A stretch of DNA of 64,000 nucleotides, from NCBI GenBank assembly GCA_013365365.1, contig JABVXU010000170.1:42687-106686 (forward strand). The letters are read 5' to 3'. Position 1 is the stretch's first letter; each line of letters starts with the position of its first letter. The position numbers and the translations under genes are program-made. The stretch comes from Cruorifilaria tuberocauda (lineage: Eukaryota > Nematoda > Chromadorea > Rhabditida > Onchocercidae). Below are positions 26,410-38,975 of the stretch, one piece after another. The notes beneath the pieces are model-generated. The model worked only from the letters and a program-made list of their open reading frames with translations, was not told the origin of the DNA and did not search any database.

Positions 26410-28559
26410 CTACATATCATTCATTCGGAAGGTATTATCGCGATGCCGCCACTGCATGTTTTCTTTAAAAGTACTATGATTTTGCATATTTTCCGCATCC
26501 GGTATACTCAAGGTTTGATTGGTGGAAGTTGTCGCTGTTGAGCTTGCAGATAATGCTGAGTGATCTTCATTACCAGAATCATGCTCTGAATCATGGAAGC
26601 CTTCTGAAATATTACTATTAATTTTTTAAAATGTTTTGCGGAGCACAATTTATTAAGATAAATCGAAGTTTCTTCAGACTTAAAGCTCAAATGGCAATTC
26701 AACTCAAATGTTAATAATCGAAAAAATAAATTTTGTTGAGTGAAAAACCAACAATAAACTTGGTAAGTGAAAAACCAAAAAATTAATTTTGATAAAAGAA
26801 AACGATAATAAGAAGTTATTTCGTGGGATAGCGAGTTGAAGAAGCGGTATAAAGGATCACCAAAGATAAGTTACCATTCTAGAATTAAGTCAGCAAGATA
26901 AGATTGTATTTTGAACTGCAGACCAAAGAAACTCGCAAAGACAAGCCTGTTTGAATTTGTAGGCGAGACTGAATAGCTTGCGAATTAGTTGGACTCTTAG
27001 GTTGCGATTTGATATAGTCATCAGTAATTTTTAGTGTATTTATTAATTCATGTTCCCCATCGCTTTCATCAGTAAGCTGCAAACAACAACATTAAACAGA
27101 GTTGGATGTTTTTCTTTGCAAACTTGTATTCGACAAATCTTTAATCAATAAAAATTTCCGAGAAATGAGGGAGATATCTGGGAAACTTCCGCCTTTAAAA
27201 CAGAAAAGTTAATAATTCCATACGAATAACCAATTATAGCTAATGTGCGTGTTTACTTGTTCATCGGAATATTGTTCTGTTTGTGCTTCCTGCATTGTAC
27301 TTGCCATTATTTGCGCTGATGATGCATAGCGAATCTGTGGTATAGGACTCAATTCATTCCCATAAAACAACTGCAAAACCGGTGAGAACATTGATTTAAG
27401 GACAAGTAACAATATAAAGCATGATGTAACAGCCAGTCGTCCGCATAAATAAATAAGTGGAAGGAAAACGAAAATAACGATAAGAATAAGATGTGGAGTT
27501 GGCCGATATTCCAACGGATTGGACGGAGAAGGCATTTGGAATCGCAGTCTCGTGAAACCTAAAAAAAGAAATATAAAAACACAAGACACAAATATATAAA
27601 AATATAAAAAATACACAGATGATTTGCTTGGCAATAGCATGCCGATTAGTAATAAACAGAAGTAATAATTTCGGTATAATATTAATTTTCATATAGAAAT
27701 ATATATGTATTAACTTTTAAACAGATACAAGAGCAAACCTATAATTTCTAGAATTAGTACAGACGTACCTATTTTCGTGCCAAAGTTTTATTTGAAAACT
27801 TATATTAAATTTTTATTTGCGAGACTATCCCAACGACAATTTTTAGTCACACCACGAGAAATGATTACCGGCCTGATACTAATATAGCTTGGGGTTCTAT
27901 TCAAAAACATGAAATATTATACCTCGCAAACGACTAAACAGTCTCTTTTTATTATGCACACGTTTTCCACAGAAAAAATTCGTAGTAAAAAATTTGGTCC
28001 CACTTAGATCAGAAATGAAAAAATCCAAATCAAAAAAAGAACGAAAAGGCTGCCTTGATGAATATAATTTATTGCAGAGTAAATAAACATGAGGTCCGAG
28101 CAACAAAGAAAAACCTAGTCTTATTTGCAATATACTTATTTCTCGTCTCTTTTCTGTTCAAAAAAATGAAAAGGAAACTCAATAAATTAAAAAAAAGAAC
28201 CTATCATACCATACTTCCTCTTAGGATTACGCACAAGAAATGCAAAGAATGCTTTATAAGTTTGAGTATTTTGACTAGCTACCACAAAAATTTCTAACAA
28301 ACCAATTTAGGATTTGGAATGTGAACCAAAATGACGGAATTGGATAAAGACAGTTCAAAAAAAGCCAATCAGGGTTAAAGGGCTCATGAAAATAATACAT
28401 GCTTGGAAGAATGAACAACGGCGGTTGCTGCTGTTCAGTTGGCCGGCTAAATTCCTGTACAATAAGTAAAAATGAATTTCTTTTCCTTACTTCAACATAT
28501 GGAATGAGTGCACAATGACTTAATTCGACAAAAAAATATAAATCATCAAAGATTTTCAT
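26410..28559 (-). CDS. Unrecognised protein with a membrane hairpin and acidic tail
   Basis: A phase-consistent model has six exons: 28491-28559, 28399-28454, 27923-28002, 27257-27558, 26917-27076 and 26410-26603, giving 286 residues. The exon at 27257-27558 is the firmest: a basic lead ([17 protein letters not shown]), then two closely spaced hydrophobic stretches ([17 protein letters not shown] and [13 protein letters not shown]), compatible with a membrane hairpin. The rest is hydrophilic and Ser/Asp/Glu-rich ([17 protein letters not shown]) and probably cytosolic. The 26917-27076 donor is weak, and exon 2 could end elsewhere. The ATG lies 21 bases after the stop of the C15orf61-like gene, directly after an AAATTTAG acceptor-like sequence, which suggests co-transcription. 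I do not recognise the family. Confidence 0.5.
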
Positions 28560-28580
28560 CTAAATTTTGTATAAATTACC

Positions 28581-31111
28581 TCAACTGTGAAGTTCTTTAA
28601 GCAAAAATTTGATTGCAACTTTCTGACCCGTATTTTTGTCCACAATATAATCAGTATGTCGAATAAAAGCTTGTGCCACTAATCCGTATAGCAGACAAGG
28701 CAATCCTACAAAATACTTTTATCATTCAAACATTAAACAGGAGCACTGAATGAAAAATATTAATGAAAATTTTGGGCTTCACGAGTGGAAGTGTATATTT
28801 TCTTAACTGCTCAGAAAGAAATATATTTCGAAGAAATATAATTCAATATGCCAAATAGCTCAGAGTCTCTAAATAAGAAAAGGTACTCACCACAATTCAG
28901 CACTGTAATAAATTTATAAAGACGATTTTCGATGTTAAAATTCTCTCGCGGTCCTTTGGTGCAGTGATATTTGATATATGGATAACAACCAATTCTGAAG
29001 TGAAACAAAGCTTAATAATCAAAGTGTCAATGAAATATAGAGAGATGGAAACACAAAAAGACAGGAAGATTGAAAATCCTAACAAATTAGTGCATATTTT
29101 GAAGTAGCAACATATAACAATATAAGTGCAAGAACTAATCATCATTAATTAAAAAATTTTCAATTTTCTAACGTTGGTCCTTTAAAGCTCTTTACAGCAA
29201 TTAGACTTTGCGAGTCTACAAAGCTTATGGAAATTGCACATCTCATCCAAGGTCAAATTGTATTACCAAAAAATAAGAACAAACAGAATAGTACTGTCAA
29301 AAAAAAAACAGATAGAGCAGTATCGTTGGAAAAGTTGAGATATTGTTGAAATTCTAGGTTATGCAGATATAAAAACTTATTCACTAGATATATTAACTAA
29401 GATTTGAAGAGAAAGCAGTTAAAAATTGGACTAAAATCCAACGCAATCTCTTATTTTCCAATCCCAACCTTTGTTATTTGATTCTCGATAAGTCTCTCCA
29501 AAACGTCCCAAACTAGAGATACTTAATACACCCTACTATTGTCATTTCCTGCCAAAAAAATTTTTAAAAAACATTAAAAAAAGCTTTGAAACAGACATCA
29601 AAGTAAAACGATGCTCACCATTTGAGTTACCGAAATCAGTTATTATTAAAACAATCAATCTTATTTTTTAATGAGTCAAAAAAATGTATTTATTTTGTCT
29701 TATACCTTCAATTTACGGTAAAGTAAAAATAAAGGCATGAGGAAAAATAAACAATTAACGATAGGTTTTTACAAATGGTTAACAGGAAGAAATTGAGAAT
29801 GAAATCCTATTTTCCTCGCAGATAAATTAAACAAAAAGATATAAAAAGAAATCCTTTTGCTTTTATAGAACTTGAAAAAAGGTCTTTTTTACCCAATACC
29901 ATCTACACATGATCACTGGATCACTGACAGTACTTCCCATGCGCCTACAGCTGTGGAGAATAACAGAAAGTGATGTGAATAAAAATATATAAATTTTAGA
30001 AACAGTCGAAAGTTTTACAAAGAGCTTCATTTAAAAAATGAAATCGGTAGGACGAGCTCCTTATCGTCAAGGCCATGCCTCACATTAGTCTTCACATGGA
30101 GCTGCCCGTCCTTCAACCCTTAACAATCGCACTGATCGTTAAAGCATGAAGATATGCGAGAATAACTTCAGTTTGCAATCAGTTATATCACTCTCTTCTC
30201 CGCAATAATATTCGCGTAATTACAAATTATTAATATAAGGCTGTATTTCAATTTTGCAAATATCCCGGCTGTTATAAACGACATGCCCAGAAACTGATTT
30301 TGCCCGCACAGGAAAAAAATTTTTTTTAATCTCAGATATTTGCTTGATTTATTGTATTGGCTTATTTGATTTATCTGACACTCATATGAGTATCATAAAC
30401 TGGCAGCAATGACATTAGAAGTTCTATTTCGTTTCCGTATAACAAACGTATGAAATTTTTTAATCAAGAAACTGATATGAAAGAATAGTTATTTAGAATT
30501 TTTTGATTTAGATTTAGAACTTATTTAACACTCATGTTTACTGAACATAAAAAAATGGAAACACAACTGTCCCCATCGAACGAAGTGGCGATGAAATTGT
30601 CTACTCAATAGCGACAGCCATCACATGACTAACAACAGATCAATACAACACTTATAGAGCAACTACCATTTCTCTGCTTCTCTCTCTCCTTTTGTACAAG
30701 TTTTTTTAAAACAAACAACATAAGGAAAACACATGCCATAACATCTAAATTTATACATTTAAAAAACAACTCGATCTTTAAGATATAGAAACTATATATT
30801 ATATATATAATTCCTCTTTCAAATACAGTAATTTCTGTACTCAACTCATGCTGAAAACTGAAAAACTGAAGATACTGAAAAAAATAAAGAATATGCATTT
30901 GAAATACTGAGGTAATAAACATTTTTAAATATAACAATGAAAACATTATTAACCTTAACAGTAATTTTGCAGAGGAAAATAAAATAAAAAACCTTAATAT
31001 GCGATAATTATGGCCATCAACATCAAAATTAAAATGTTTGTCTCCAAAATTGTCGTCCTGAACGTCCCTCAAATATTGAGTAAAATCATGAAAATTGCTC
31101 CAAAGAAATTT
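28581..31111 (-). CDS. C15orf61-like conserved protein, 5' end unresolved
   Basis: Three exons (30993-31111, 28891-28994, 28581-28705) join in frame. They match the human C15orf61 family: DDNFGDKHFNFDVDGHNYRI corresponds to the NDQFG..HFNW..G.NYH block, IGCYPYIKYHCTKGPRENF to the TGCFPFIKYHCSKAP block, and GLPCLLYGLVAQAFIRHTDY to the C-terminal membrane-like stretch. The stop TGA is at 28581-28583. Family members are small proteins of unknown function, possibly mitochondrial, with one hydrophobic segment. The first coding exon is not certain: candidates are a frame ending at AAAG/GTGAAG at 31686 and a GC-richer stretch near 32000-32090. The next gene starts 21 bases downstream. The long second intron holds a structured element (30050-30111). 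Confidence 0.8.
30050..30111. other. GC-rich stem-loop inside an intron
   Basis: GGACGAGCTCC (30050-30060) can pair with GGAGCT (30098-30103) and CGTCC (30107-30111) around a 3-base bulge, and AGGC/GCCT forms an inner hairpin. The block is much richer in GC than its surroundings. It may be a non-coding RNA processed from the intron; no C/D or H/ACA box set could be assigned. Confidence 0.4.
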
Positions 31112-33549
31112 CTTGAATGATGAAATCGAAAAACGAATTCCTGAAGTTTCTTGTACACAACACCTCTATGATTTCTTTTTTTTTTAATAACAACCAGCAC
31201 TGCAGAATAGATATTACCGGTAAAGCAGAAAAAATGATGTCCACGTGGGGTATTTACGGCTCTGAATGTAACTTCTCACGATATGAGATGCAAATGGGCG
31301 ACGACGATAGAACGGATTGATAAGCGAACGATAAGGCCAAACAAAGAGTAAATAAATCAGCATAAGATGAGGCTGGAACATCAATTTTTGATATATTCAA
31401 ATTACAATATAATTCTGAATAGTCGTTGGCACTAATTTCAAGACGCAGTTTTGAAAAAAAGGTAGTTTTACAGAATATACGATAAAATTTTGATGAAGAA
31501 AAAAATGCAGGAAAGATGTAGAATTTATGAAGGATTCCAAGAAAACTATGAGAACTAGATTCACGAATATATAGAACTGAATAAGCCATTATCACCATTA
31601 TCATAGTACAAAAAGGGTTCGAGGAGAATGTAACAGGAATAAGAATAATGAAAAGAATCGAACCCACTATTGCTGAATAAATAGAAAGAATGCGAGAGCA
31701 ACTTCACCTTTAAAAAAATTATTGGAAGATAACTTTGAGGGAATTTCCTTTCGAATGACTCCACGAAGCGTCGGAAAATTTCAAATTACCTGAAAAACAG
31801 ACAAGTTAATTCACAGGCGGGTTAATTCCCACAGATCTATTTTAGATCACCCGTAATTTAATCCTCATATATCAATTTCAGTTTTTTATTGGATATGTCA
31901 TTTTTAGCTTTTATATTTTTTTATTAGTCTTTTATTGGATGTCTTGCCAACACAGAAGGAACAACAGAAGCCTTTTTGAAGGATAAAAGAACTGAAGAAC
32001 AGCGCTCCGCATCCTCTATAGTCCCTCATCTCGCCGGAAAATCGACTATATCACGGCCTGCGGCCATATTGAATGTTTCATCACGCAAAAAAGCTTACTA
32101 ACCTGTGTCAGCAACAAGTAACCTGTAACAGATTTCCAGAATCGATGTGTTTGCAAATTTGTCATACAAGTTTCTTCGACATAAATACACTACCTTAGTT
32201 TCAATGACTTATTATAGTTTTCCAACAGAACTATAATATTCCCAGATGGCATTAATGAATGGGCAATGAAACATTCATGGAGAACGAAATGTAATGGAAA
32301 AATTATATATTGCAAATTTGTTTATGACGATGATGGACAGACAGTCTTGTGACGTCTATTTATTGCGTTCGACACAACAGTCTATTTATCGTATCACAGA
32401 GATAATACATGCAATAAAATGAATGAGCAATAGTTGGGATTAGTAAGAATGATGCATGAAGTCCAAGGGAAATTCTCAAATAATGTAGCTGAAATTTTCA
32501 AAGATTTAGAGAAACGATCCCTTCAACAGAAGTTCCATGAAGGTAAAGTAAGCGGAACCTTTAACTTTTAAATCCAAGCAAGCATGCCTTCATTTTAACC
32601 TACGCGAAAATAGATTTAAACTGCAAACTTTCGATAGTCTAAATGTTAAATCTTGAAAAATTCATTTTCACCAGAATAATTGGAAGCAAAATAAGCACTT
32701 CTAACGAATAACCTTATACAAGTTTCTACATTTAAAAATATGATATAAGCATAATACAATCATAACATTGTATGAAACTAGATGAAACCAAAACAGGTTA
32801 AGGGACGGTGGGCAAGGTAGAAAAAAAGTTTTGTTTTCCATCATGACAATTCCAAAGTAATAAATGCTCCACGTAACGCTAGACTTTTGTGTTTTAGTAC
32901 CAAGCTTCAGAGGAAAAGGGATAAAAGTAAATGGTGATAACATTTCATGAAAAGTGAAAATCATGTTCGAAGTATACAAAACACACGCAAAGCATTGACC
33001 TGTTCTTAAAAACGGAAAAATGAAGAAAAAAATACTATTTGGAAAAAATCAATCACCCCACAGGAAAGCTTGGAATTAATCCTACTTAAAAGACATCATT
33101 TTTTGAAAAATCACAAACCTTTTATCAAGTAATGCAAAAGTATAAAAAAAGGCACCACGGTTAAGATAAAAAGAAAAAATAAACTGTGAAATTAAGAAGC
33201 GAATTTGAAACAAAAACAAAGAGGTGAATCAATCCAATCGAATTTGGATGCTGTCCATATATAAATTATACAAGTGGAAAGTTAACAGGAAAATTTCCAG
33301 TTCGGGAAAAAAATAACGTTATGCTGTATTATATATTGCTTCAATTATGTCTCGTTTCAAAAAGATAAATTTACTTTAGTTTTCTAAACTAGGTAGAAAA
33401 AATCCAAATAACTTGCCAATAACAGATGAATAAGTTTAGCTAAATTCCTCAGGCGAAAACGTTAAGTCATAAGTGAGCTGGTTTAACCAACGAAAGTGAA
33501 AATTAAAAATAAACGACCTCATTCAGAGCAAATCAGTGAAAAATGGATT
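31112..33549. other. Upstream region of C15orf61-like gene / 3' side of par-6
   Basis: No complete gene is seen. A GC-richer segment at about 31975-32095 contains short minus-strand ATG frames and may be the 5' exon or promoter of the C15orf61-like gene. The rest is AT-rich and featureless. Confidence 0.45.
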
Positions 33550-36139
33550 CTATCGATTTCTTTGGTATCTATGATGATGATGACTTTCTGATGTTGTGTT
33601 ACCAATGTTTTCTTTCGTATGATCAACAACAATATCTTCATCTGAATCATCATCACTCAACTCATTGTTGTTTCTTTGTCCTTTCGATAATCCACTGAAA
33701 AGAAGATATTTACATATTTATTTTTACAATATTTCTTTTTGAAATGAAAAAGTTGATGAAAATATACTTTAGTGGACTACTACTCAAAAATACATAAAAT
33801 TATTTTGAAAACGTACCCATTCGGGCCTTGCGTGTCATCGCTATTATCTCGTCTCTGCGTCATTAATGTATCTTCGGAAGTTCCACTCCAACGTGAGATA
33901 TGTGAGTGCGCGCCACGTTGGAGAGTATTTCGCTGATTTGCTGGTTTCACAGTAATTATCAAGTTTTGAGCATTTGCTACCATCATGTCTGTTACTTGGT
34001 CTAAAGTTTTACCTTGTACCTGAAAATAATGCATAAAAAACATAAAGAAAGAGACAGTACTAATGCACCAATTTCCACGCAAAAAGTTTGTAATGAACAT
34101 CAGTTATTCTGTACTTTAGTTTTAACGACAAAATTTCACTGAAACATTAAAAAACAAACCTCAATACCGTTAACTTCCAGTACTTCATCATTAACTGCTA
34201 ATAAGCCTGTAGACTCAGCCAAACCCCCTTCAACAAGACGACTAATGAAGATTCCTTGTATTTTCATCACACCTTGTGGAGTTACTCTTACTGATGTTCC
34301 TGGAATGATAAGATGATAAATTTTCATATCATAAAAAAGAAAGAATAAAACGAGTTCAACGACTTTCAATTTATTTGGCAAATTTATTGCTCTTTAGAAT
34401 TAACTAATGAGAATAACATATGAAGATCAAAACAGAACAAAAAGACCTCGAAGCAATATATAAATTGATTTTTAATGATTTTAAAATGACCTTAAATGAG
34501 TATATTTAAATTATGCTACTAATAAAATACATTCAGATTATGTAATTTTACCATCTCTAATATAAAACCCCAGCGGACGATCACTGCCATGTTTACAAAG
34601 CCGTACTCGACGATGAGCTTCTGGAACAATGTCTACATCTATTATTGCTGACACCTGAAAAAGATATTAACTTTAAAAAAAGCATTTAGATCCGAAATAT
34701 AACTAAATGTTAAAAACGGAACTGGAGCTATCTGGAACATATAAATACTTATGTTTTAAAGTGACTTTCTGAATGAGAATGTATCAAAACGATATGAATA
34801 GGAAAAATAGATTAACCTGTCGAAAATCTTCCGGATTTGAAATATTATATGTTCTTTTTGGTGGTCTGGAAACTGTTGGTATCAACAATGACAACCCTTT
34901 GCGCCGTCGATCAATTGTATCTGTACCGTAACCATATTTCTCTTCCCAGGATTCACCCTTTCGTTGTATCAAGAGCCGCAATACTGGACGGGCTGATTCA
35001 AAAGATTTTCGAAAATTCTGCATGAAACAGTCTTGTCAAAACAAGTACAGTATTGAATGGCATAGATAAAGATTATATTTTCCCCATTTTGAAATTCATT
35101 TTTCAAGAAAAAGATGAGAACAATATCATGAAACTCACTTTTTTACTACAGTAAACCTTCATTAGCTCACGTGAATACGTGGTGTTGTTTACAGTAGCTA
35201 AAATATGATACGAAAAATAACAAAAAATATAACAAAAACAAGAAAAAGTTTGAATACTGCTTTTCCTTTCCAATCTTTCAACAACATTACTTGTCCTTAG
35301 CCCCTAAACGAAGAAAAGTAACTTACATCATCATTGGTAATAGGCAATAAGTCTCCAGAATGACTTGTATAACACACTGTGAAAGGTATATTATGTAAAG
35401 AATGAAGACTTTCGACCAGCATACGAAAGTCTTCATAAGAGGGAGGTTTGTTATCCTGAAACTGTATCGAAAAGCGCCGCCATTCCGCGTCAAATTTCGA
35501 TTTCACCTGGAATGATTTTAATAAATTAGTACACAATACAAGTATGATTTGATCAAAGTCAAGGATTAAATTGATAATATTGATTTTCATCACTACAATT
35601 TTAAATATATTGGCATTAGATGCGATATCTTGCTTAAAACAAAGATGTGAAGATCTATAAGCAAGAAATAAAATTACTTGTAAAAATGTAGGAAGCAGAG
35701 CATGTAACGGTTGAAAAATACGGGCGGCACTGTTTCGACCATTAGACTGCAATAAATAAAGAAGAAAAGATAACAAACGATAGTTTGTTTCTCAAACAAT
35801 TCTCACTTATTTTATCCATATTATTACTAATTATTGCTCCACAACAATGCAATACTAAGCAGATTACAATGATGTGCATGTCAGTATAATAAATATTCGA
35901 ACTCTGTTCGGTATACCGCTATATCATTATATAGGAGACATGCATTGCACCAAATACTCGAAACTGGTAATTAGCGTCTTCTCACAGTCGGTTATTATTC
36001 GCGACCATTCTTCAACGCCTACTTCTTCAGACTTTGCAAAAACCTTAACAGAATAGCTACTTACACCTGAGCTATACTGTCCGGAAGATGGAGAATAAGA
36101 ACCATGACTCGACGGCGGACCGTCTGACTTCCACGACAT
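33550..36139 (-). CDS. par-6: Partitioning defective protein 6 (PAR-6)
   Basis: Eight exons (36065-36139, 35678-35746, 35327-35506, 34817-35017, 34552-34654, 34160-34299, 33817-34019, 33550-33694) give 371 residues with all phases consistent. Order: Ser/Gly-rich N-terminus; PB1 domain from about residue 49 ([30 protein letters not shown]); semi-CRIB at about 170-190 ([20 protein letters not shown]); PDZ domain about 190-290 ([52 protein letters not shown]); acidic, His-rich tail. PAR-6 binds atypical protein kinase C through PB1 and Cdc42 through CRIB-PDZ to set the anterior cortex and epithelial polarity. A TGCAG acceptor-like site precedes the ATG by 6 bases, so trans-splicing is likely. 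The exon at 35678-35746 (69 bases, phase 0 at both ends) could be a cassette exon. Confidence 0.97.
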
Positions 36140-38975
36140 TCAACCCTGCAGAAAATCAATAATTTGCCAAATGTCTCTACTGAACTGTTAGTGAAGAACG
36201 TGGCTCGAAAATACTATGCTTACGTCCACTAATACATCTGATGATTTTGCCAAATGAACAAATTAAAAATGAAATCCAACGATGTAATGAATTTAAAAAC
36301 GGAATTTAGAAATAGGATTTAAAAACGCCTATTTTATATCAAAATTTTTTTAAAGCAAGTGAATGAATAACATGAAATTAAAATTTTCAACATGAATACA
36401 AAAATTCCAACTCCTCGTTTCAACCCTACTCTTTCTGTCTTATGGAGAAATTGAGCACTGTAGTGATGGTACAATTAAACGATGTCGTTGCCAGTTTTTC
36501 TTTAACTGTTGGACATTTCTGTGACAAATGCAAGACATGATTAACTATAGCACACATAAATCAGAATTAACGATAAGCAATTAAACAAATCTATAACAGT
36601 GGAATAGTGAAAAATAACGGCGAAAGACCAAAAACACAAAAGATTGGGATAAACTAGTCTGAACTTATATTCCTATGAATAGTTATCACCTAAGAGTTAA
36701 TTTTGGCTAAGAGCAATATTAAAAAAATCGCAACGAGAATTACCAAAAGGCAAGATATCTATTACTTACTATCTTAAGATGCCAAAATATGCCGAAGTTA
36801 ATAGTTCCTTATTGTTACTATCTTACTTAGAATTATATTTCCTTATTGTCACATTAAACATTATCAAAAGCTATTTTAAAGTTAGCACGCTTCAAGTTCG
36901 CAAGTTAATTTAATTCGTAAATAACTGTAAGGTGCATGTCTCCAGACAAACGACTTCCAGGATAACGAAGCTGAATATGGGAAGATGCTCTTATATAGCA
37001 CACCTATTACAGCTAAGTCATCTTTAATTTGCTCATGTGCATGTATTAAATAGCAATTGTTACTTTCCTATTCATAATCTGCAGTTGAAATTATGAATTA
37101 TAGATGCAGGTAATGTTAGCGAGATGACCTGATCATAAAAGATAAAATCTCCGCCTATTATCTACAATTTATAAAATCCACTTAACAAATCCAATATATA
37201 TCGAAGAAAATCGCTGTACATTCATTTCCTTATTATTACTTCGTTAAGAAACAAACAACTTGACTGAATGAATTAATCCATCATTCAATTAGTTTATAGC
37301 CATTCCCTTCCTTTATATGAATATAAAAGTAGATACACTATTAGTAAGGATCTCAAGCAGTAAATTAGTAATCTTAATGATGACCAATTTATTTAAATAT
37401 CAGTAGCAAAACATTATCAGTTATCACTTCCGACCAACTTTCAACTAAAGTCCTCAAGATCAAATTATGATCTGTTAACTTTTTAATAACTTCTTAACAA
37501 TATTTTTAATAATACTTTCTAATAAACTTTTTAATATTTAAAAAAAGTATCGTTGTTTTGTCTCAAACAACCGTTATTCAACAAAATGCTGTCCATTTAG
37601 ACGAAAATTCTTTTATTTTCTAGTTTTTTCGAGAAAAAGAAAAAACGCCACGCAAAATGATAAAGCATTAACGTAGAAAAAGAAAAACAATATTAAAGAA
37701 AATTATTATTAAATAAATAGTGAACAAAATTATGAGTTAATTTAACAATTTCATTAGCGACTTGTTGTTTTGTCAAAATTTCTCCTGATTTAAAGACTTA
37801 TCAATCTGATTTTTCCCAAGATAATACATCAATTCAAATTTTCTATTCAATTCTTTGCATCATGAGAGCCTTAGACCAAGTTCTCAAACGGTATTTCTTC
37901 ATTAAGATTCAGCATAACTAACCATTAAAAATTGTTTTCTGTTGGTAAAGAAAATAAACAGAGAATCTCCACAATTGTAAATGCACTAATAACAGAAAAA
38001 ATTTCTAGCGAATCTCAAAATCTCCACTCGTCACTTAAATTTATCGATAAGTACAGTAATAGGTCTTCTTTACTTGTTCTTCATTCAATCAACGTAAACG
38101 TTAATAATTTAACAAGTATATAAACACATAATAGGGAACTTTCCTAGAAATCTCAATCATGAAGTGCATGTTCCAGAGGGATTCATTCCACAATTCTTCA
38201 AAATATATTCCTCAGGAACATGCACAGGTAGCACCTGAAAACTAGTTTTTTTTAGTTCAGATATGAATATCCGAAGTTAAAGACTTCAGTAATTTATTTC
38301 GAAATCATCAGAACGTGGAATGAATAACAAAAAATAAACGAAATTATAAACCATACAAATCAAAAAAGCAAACAAAGCTTACACAAAGATCTCAAAAGTA
38401 CTTTGAAAGTGTACCTTTCAATAAACAAACTAAGCTGTAAAAAGATTCATTTTCCATCAGCTTAGAAGTATTAATTACTGCGTATTAATAAGAATTAATT
38501 ATGCTGTATCATTTAAGAAAAAGAAAACATGAATTTGTCTCTAAAATATAATAAACAACAAAAGTCACGAAAAATTCAGTAGTATCAGAATTAGAATTAC
38601 ACAGCAACATTAATAACAACAATCATATCGAAACTGCAAGATTTAAATACAAAAAACAGTCAACATCAGATCAATAAAAATTGATTTCAAATAATGAAAA
38701 AACATACCACAAAAAATAAACTGTTTTTAACGAGTGATTTTAAATTTTCGACCGAAATGGAGGAAAAAACTAGATAATGATAGTGTTCGGTTACCGATTC
38801 AAGTTCGTTTTTCGGCATGTACTCTAAAATACGTCAATATGACGATATTATAGTTAAAACAAAAAAAAACGTAAACTAATAACAAATTAAAGACATGAAA
38901 CTTTTGAAAAATCCTAAGATAGAGGAAAAGTTTTTAAAATTAGGTTAACAATTACACTTAAGGCAATAACTTCTT
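36140..38975. other. Intergenic region between RWDD1 and par-6
   Basis: AT-rich with no supported exon. It contains the microRNA-like hairpin at 38164-38225. It should hold the par-6 promoter and RWDD1 3' sequence. Confidence 0.5.
38164..38225 (+). ncRNA. Candidate microRNA precursor hairpin
   Basis: GTGCATGTTCC (38164-38174) pairs perfectly with GGAACATGCAC (38215-38225). After one A-A mismatch, GAGG pairs with CCTC, then G-U, A-U and U-A follow, giving an 18-pair imperfect stem around a loop of roughly 24 bases. Length (62 bases), a single internal mismatch and an intergenic position fit an animal pre-miRNA. Strand is arbitrary, and the arm sequence is not one I can assign to a known family. 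Confidence 0.4.

Noticed and set aside
30629..31072. 147-codon minus-strand open frame
   Set aside because: Only its first part (down to 30993) is the C15orf61-like exon; the rest is read-through into the intron after an AAG/GTTTTT donor.
31655..31665. B-box-like GGTTCGATTC on the minus strand
   Set aside because: No A box lies upstream at tRNA spacing and no cloverleaf can be drawn.
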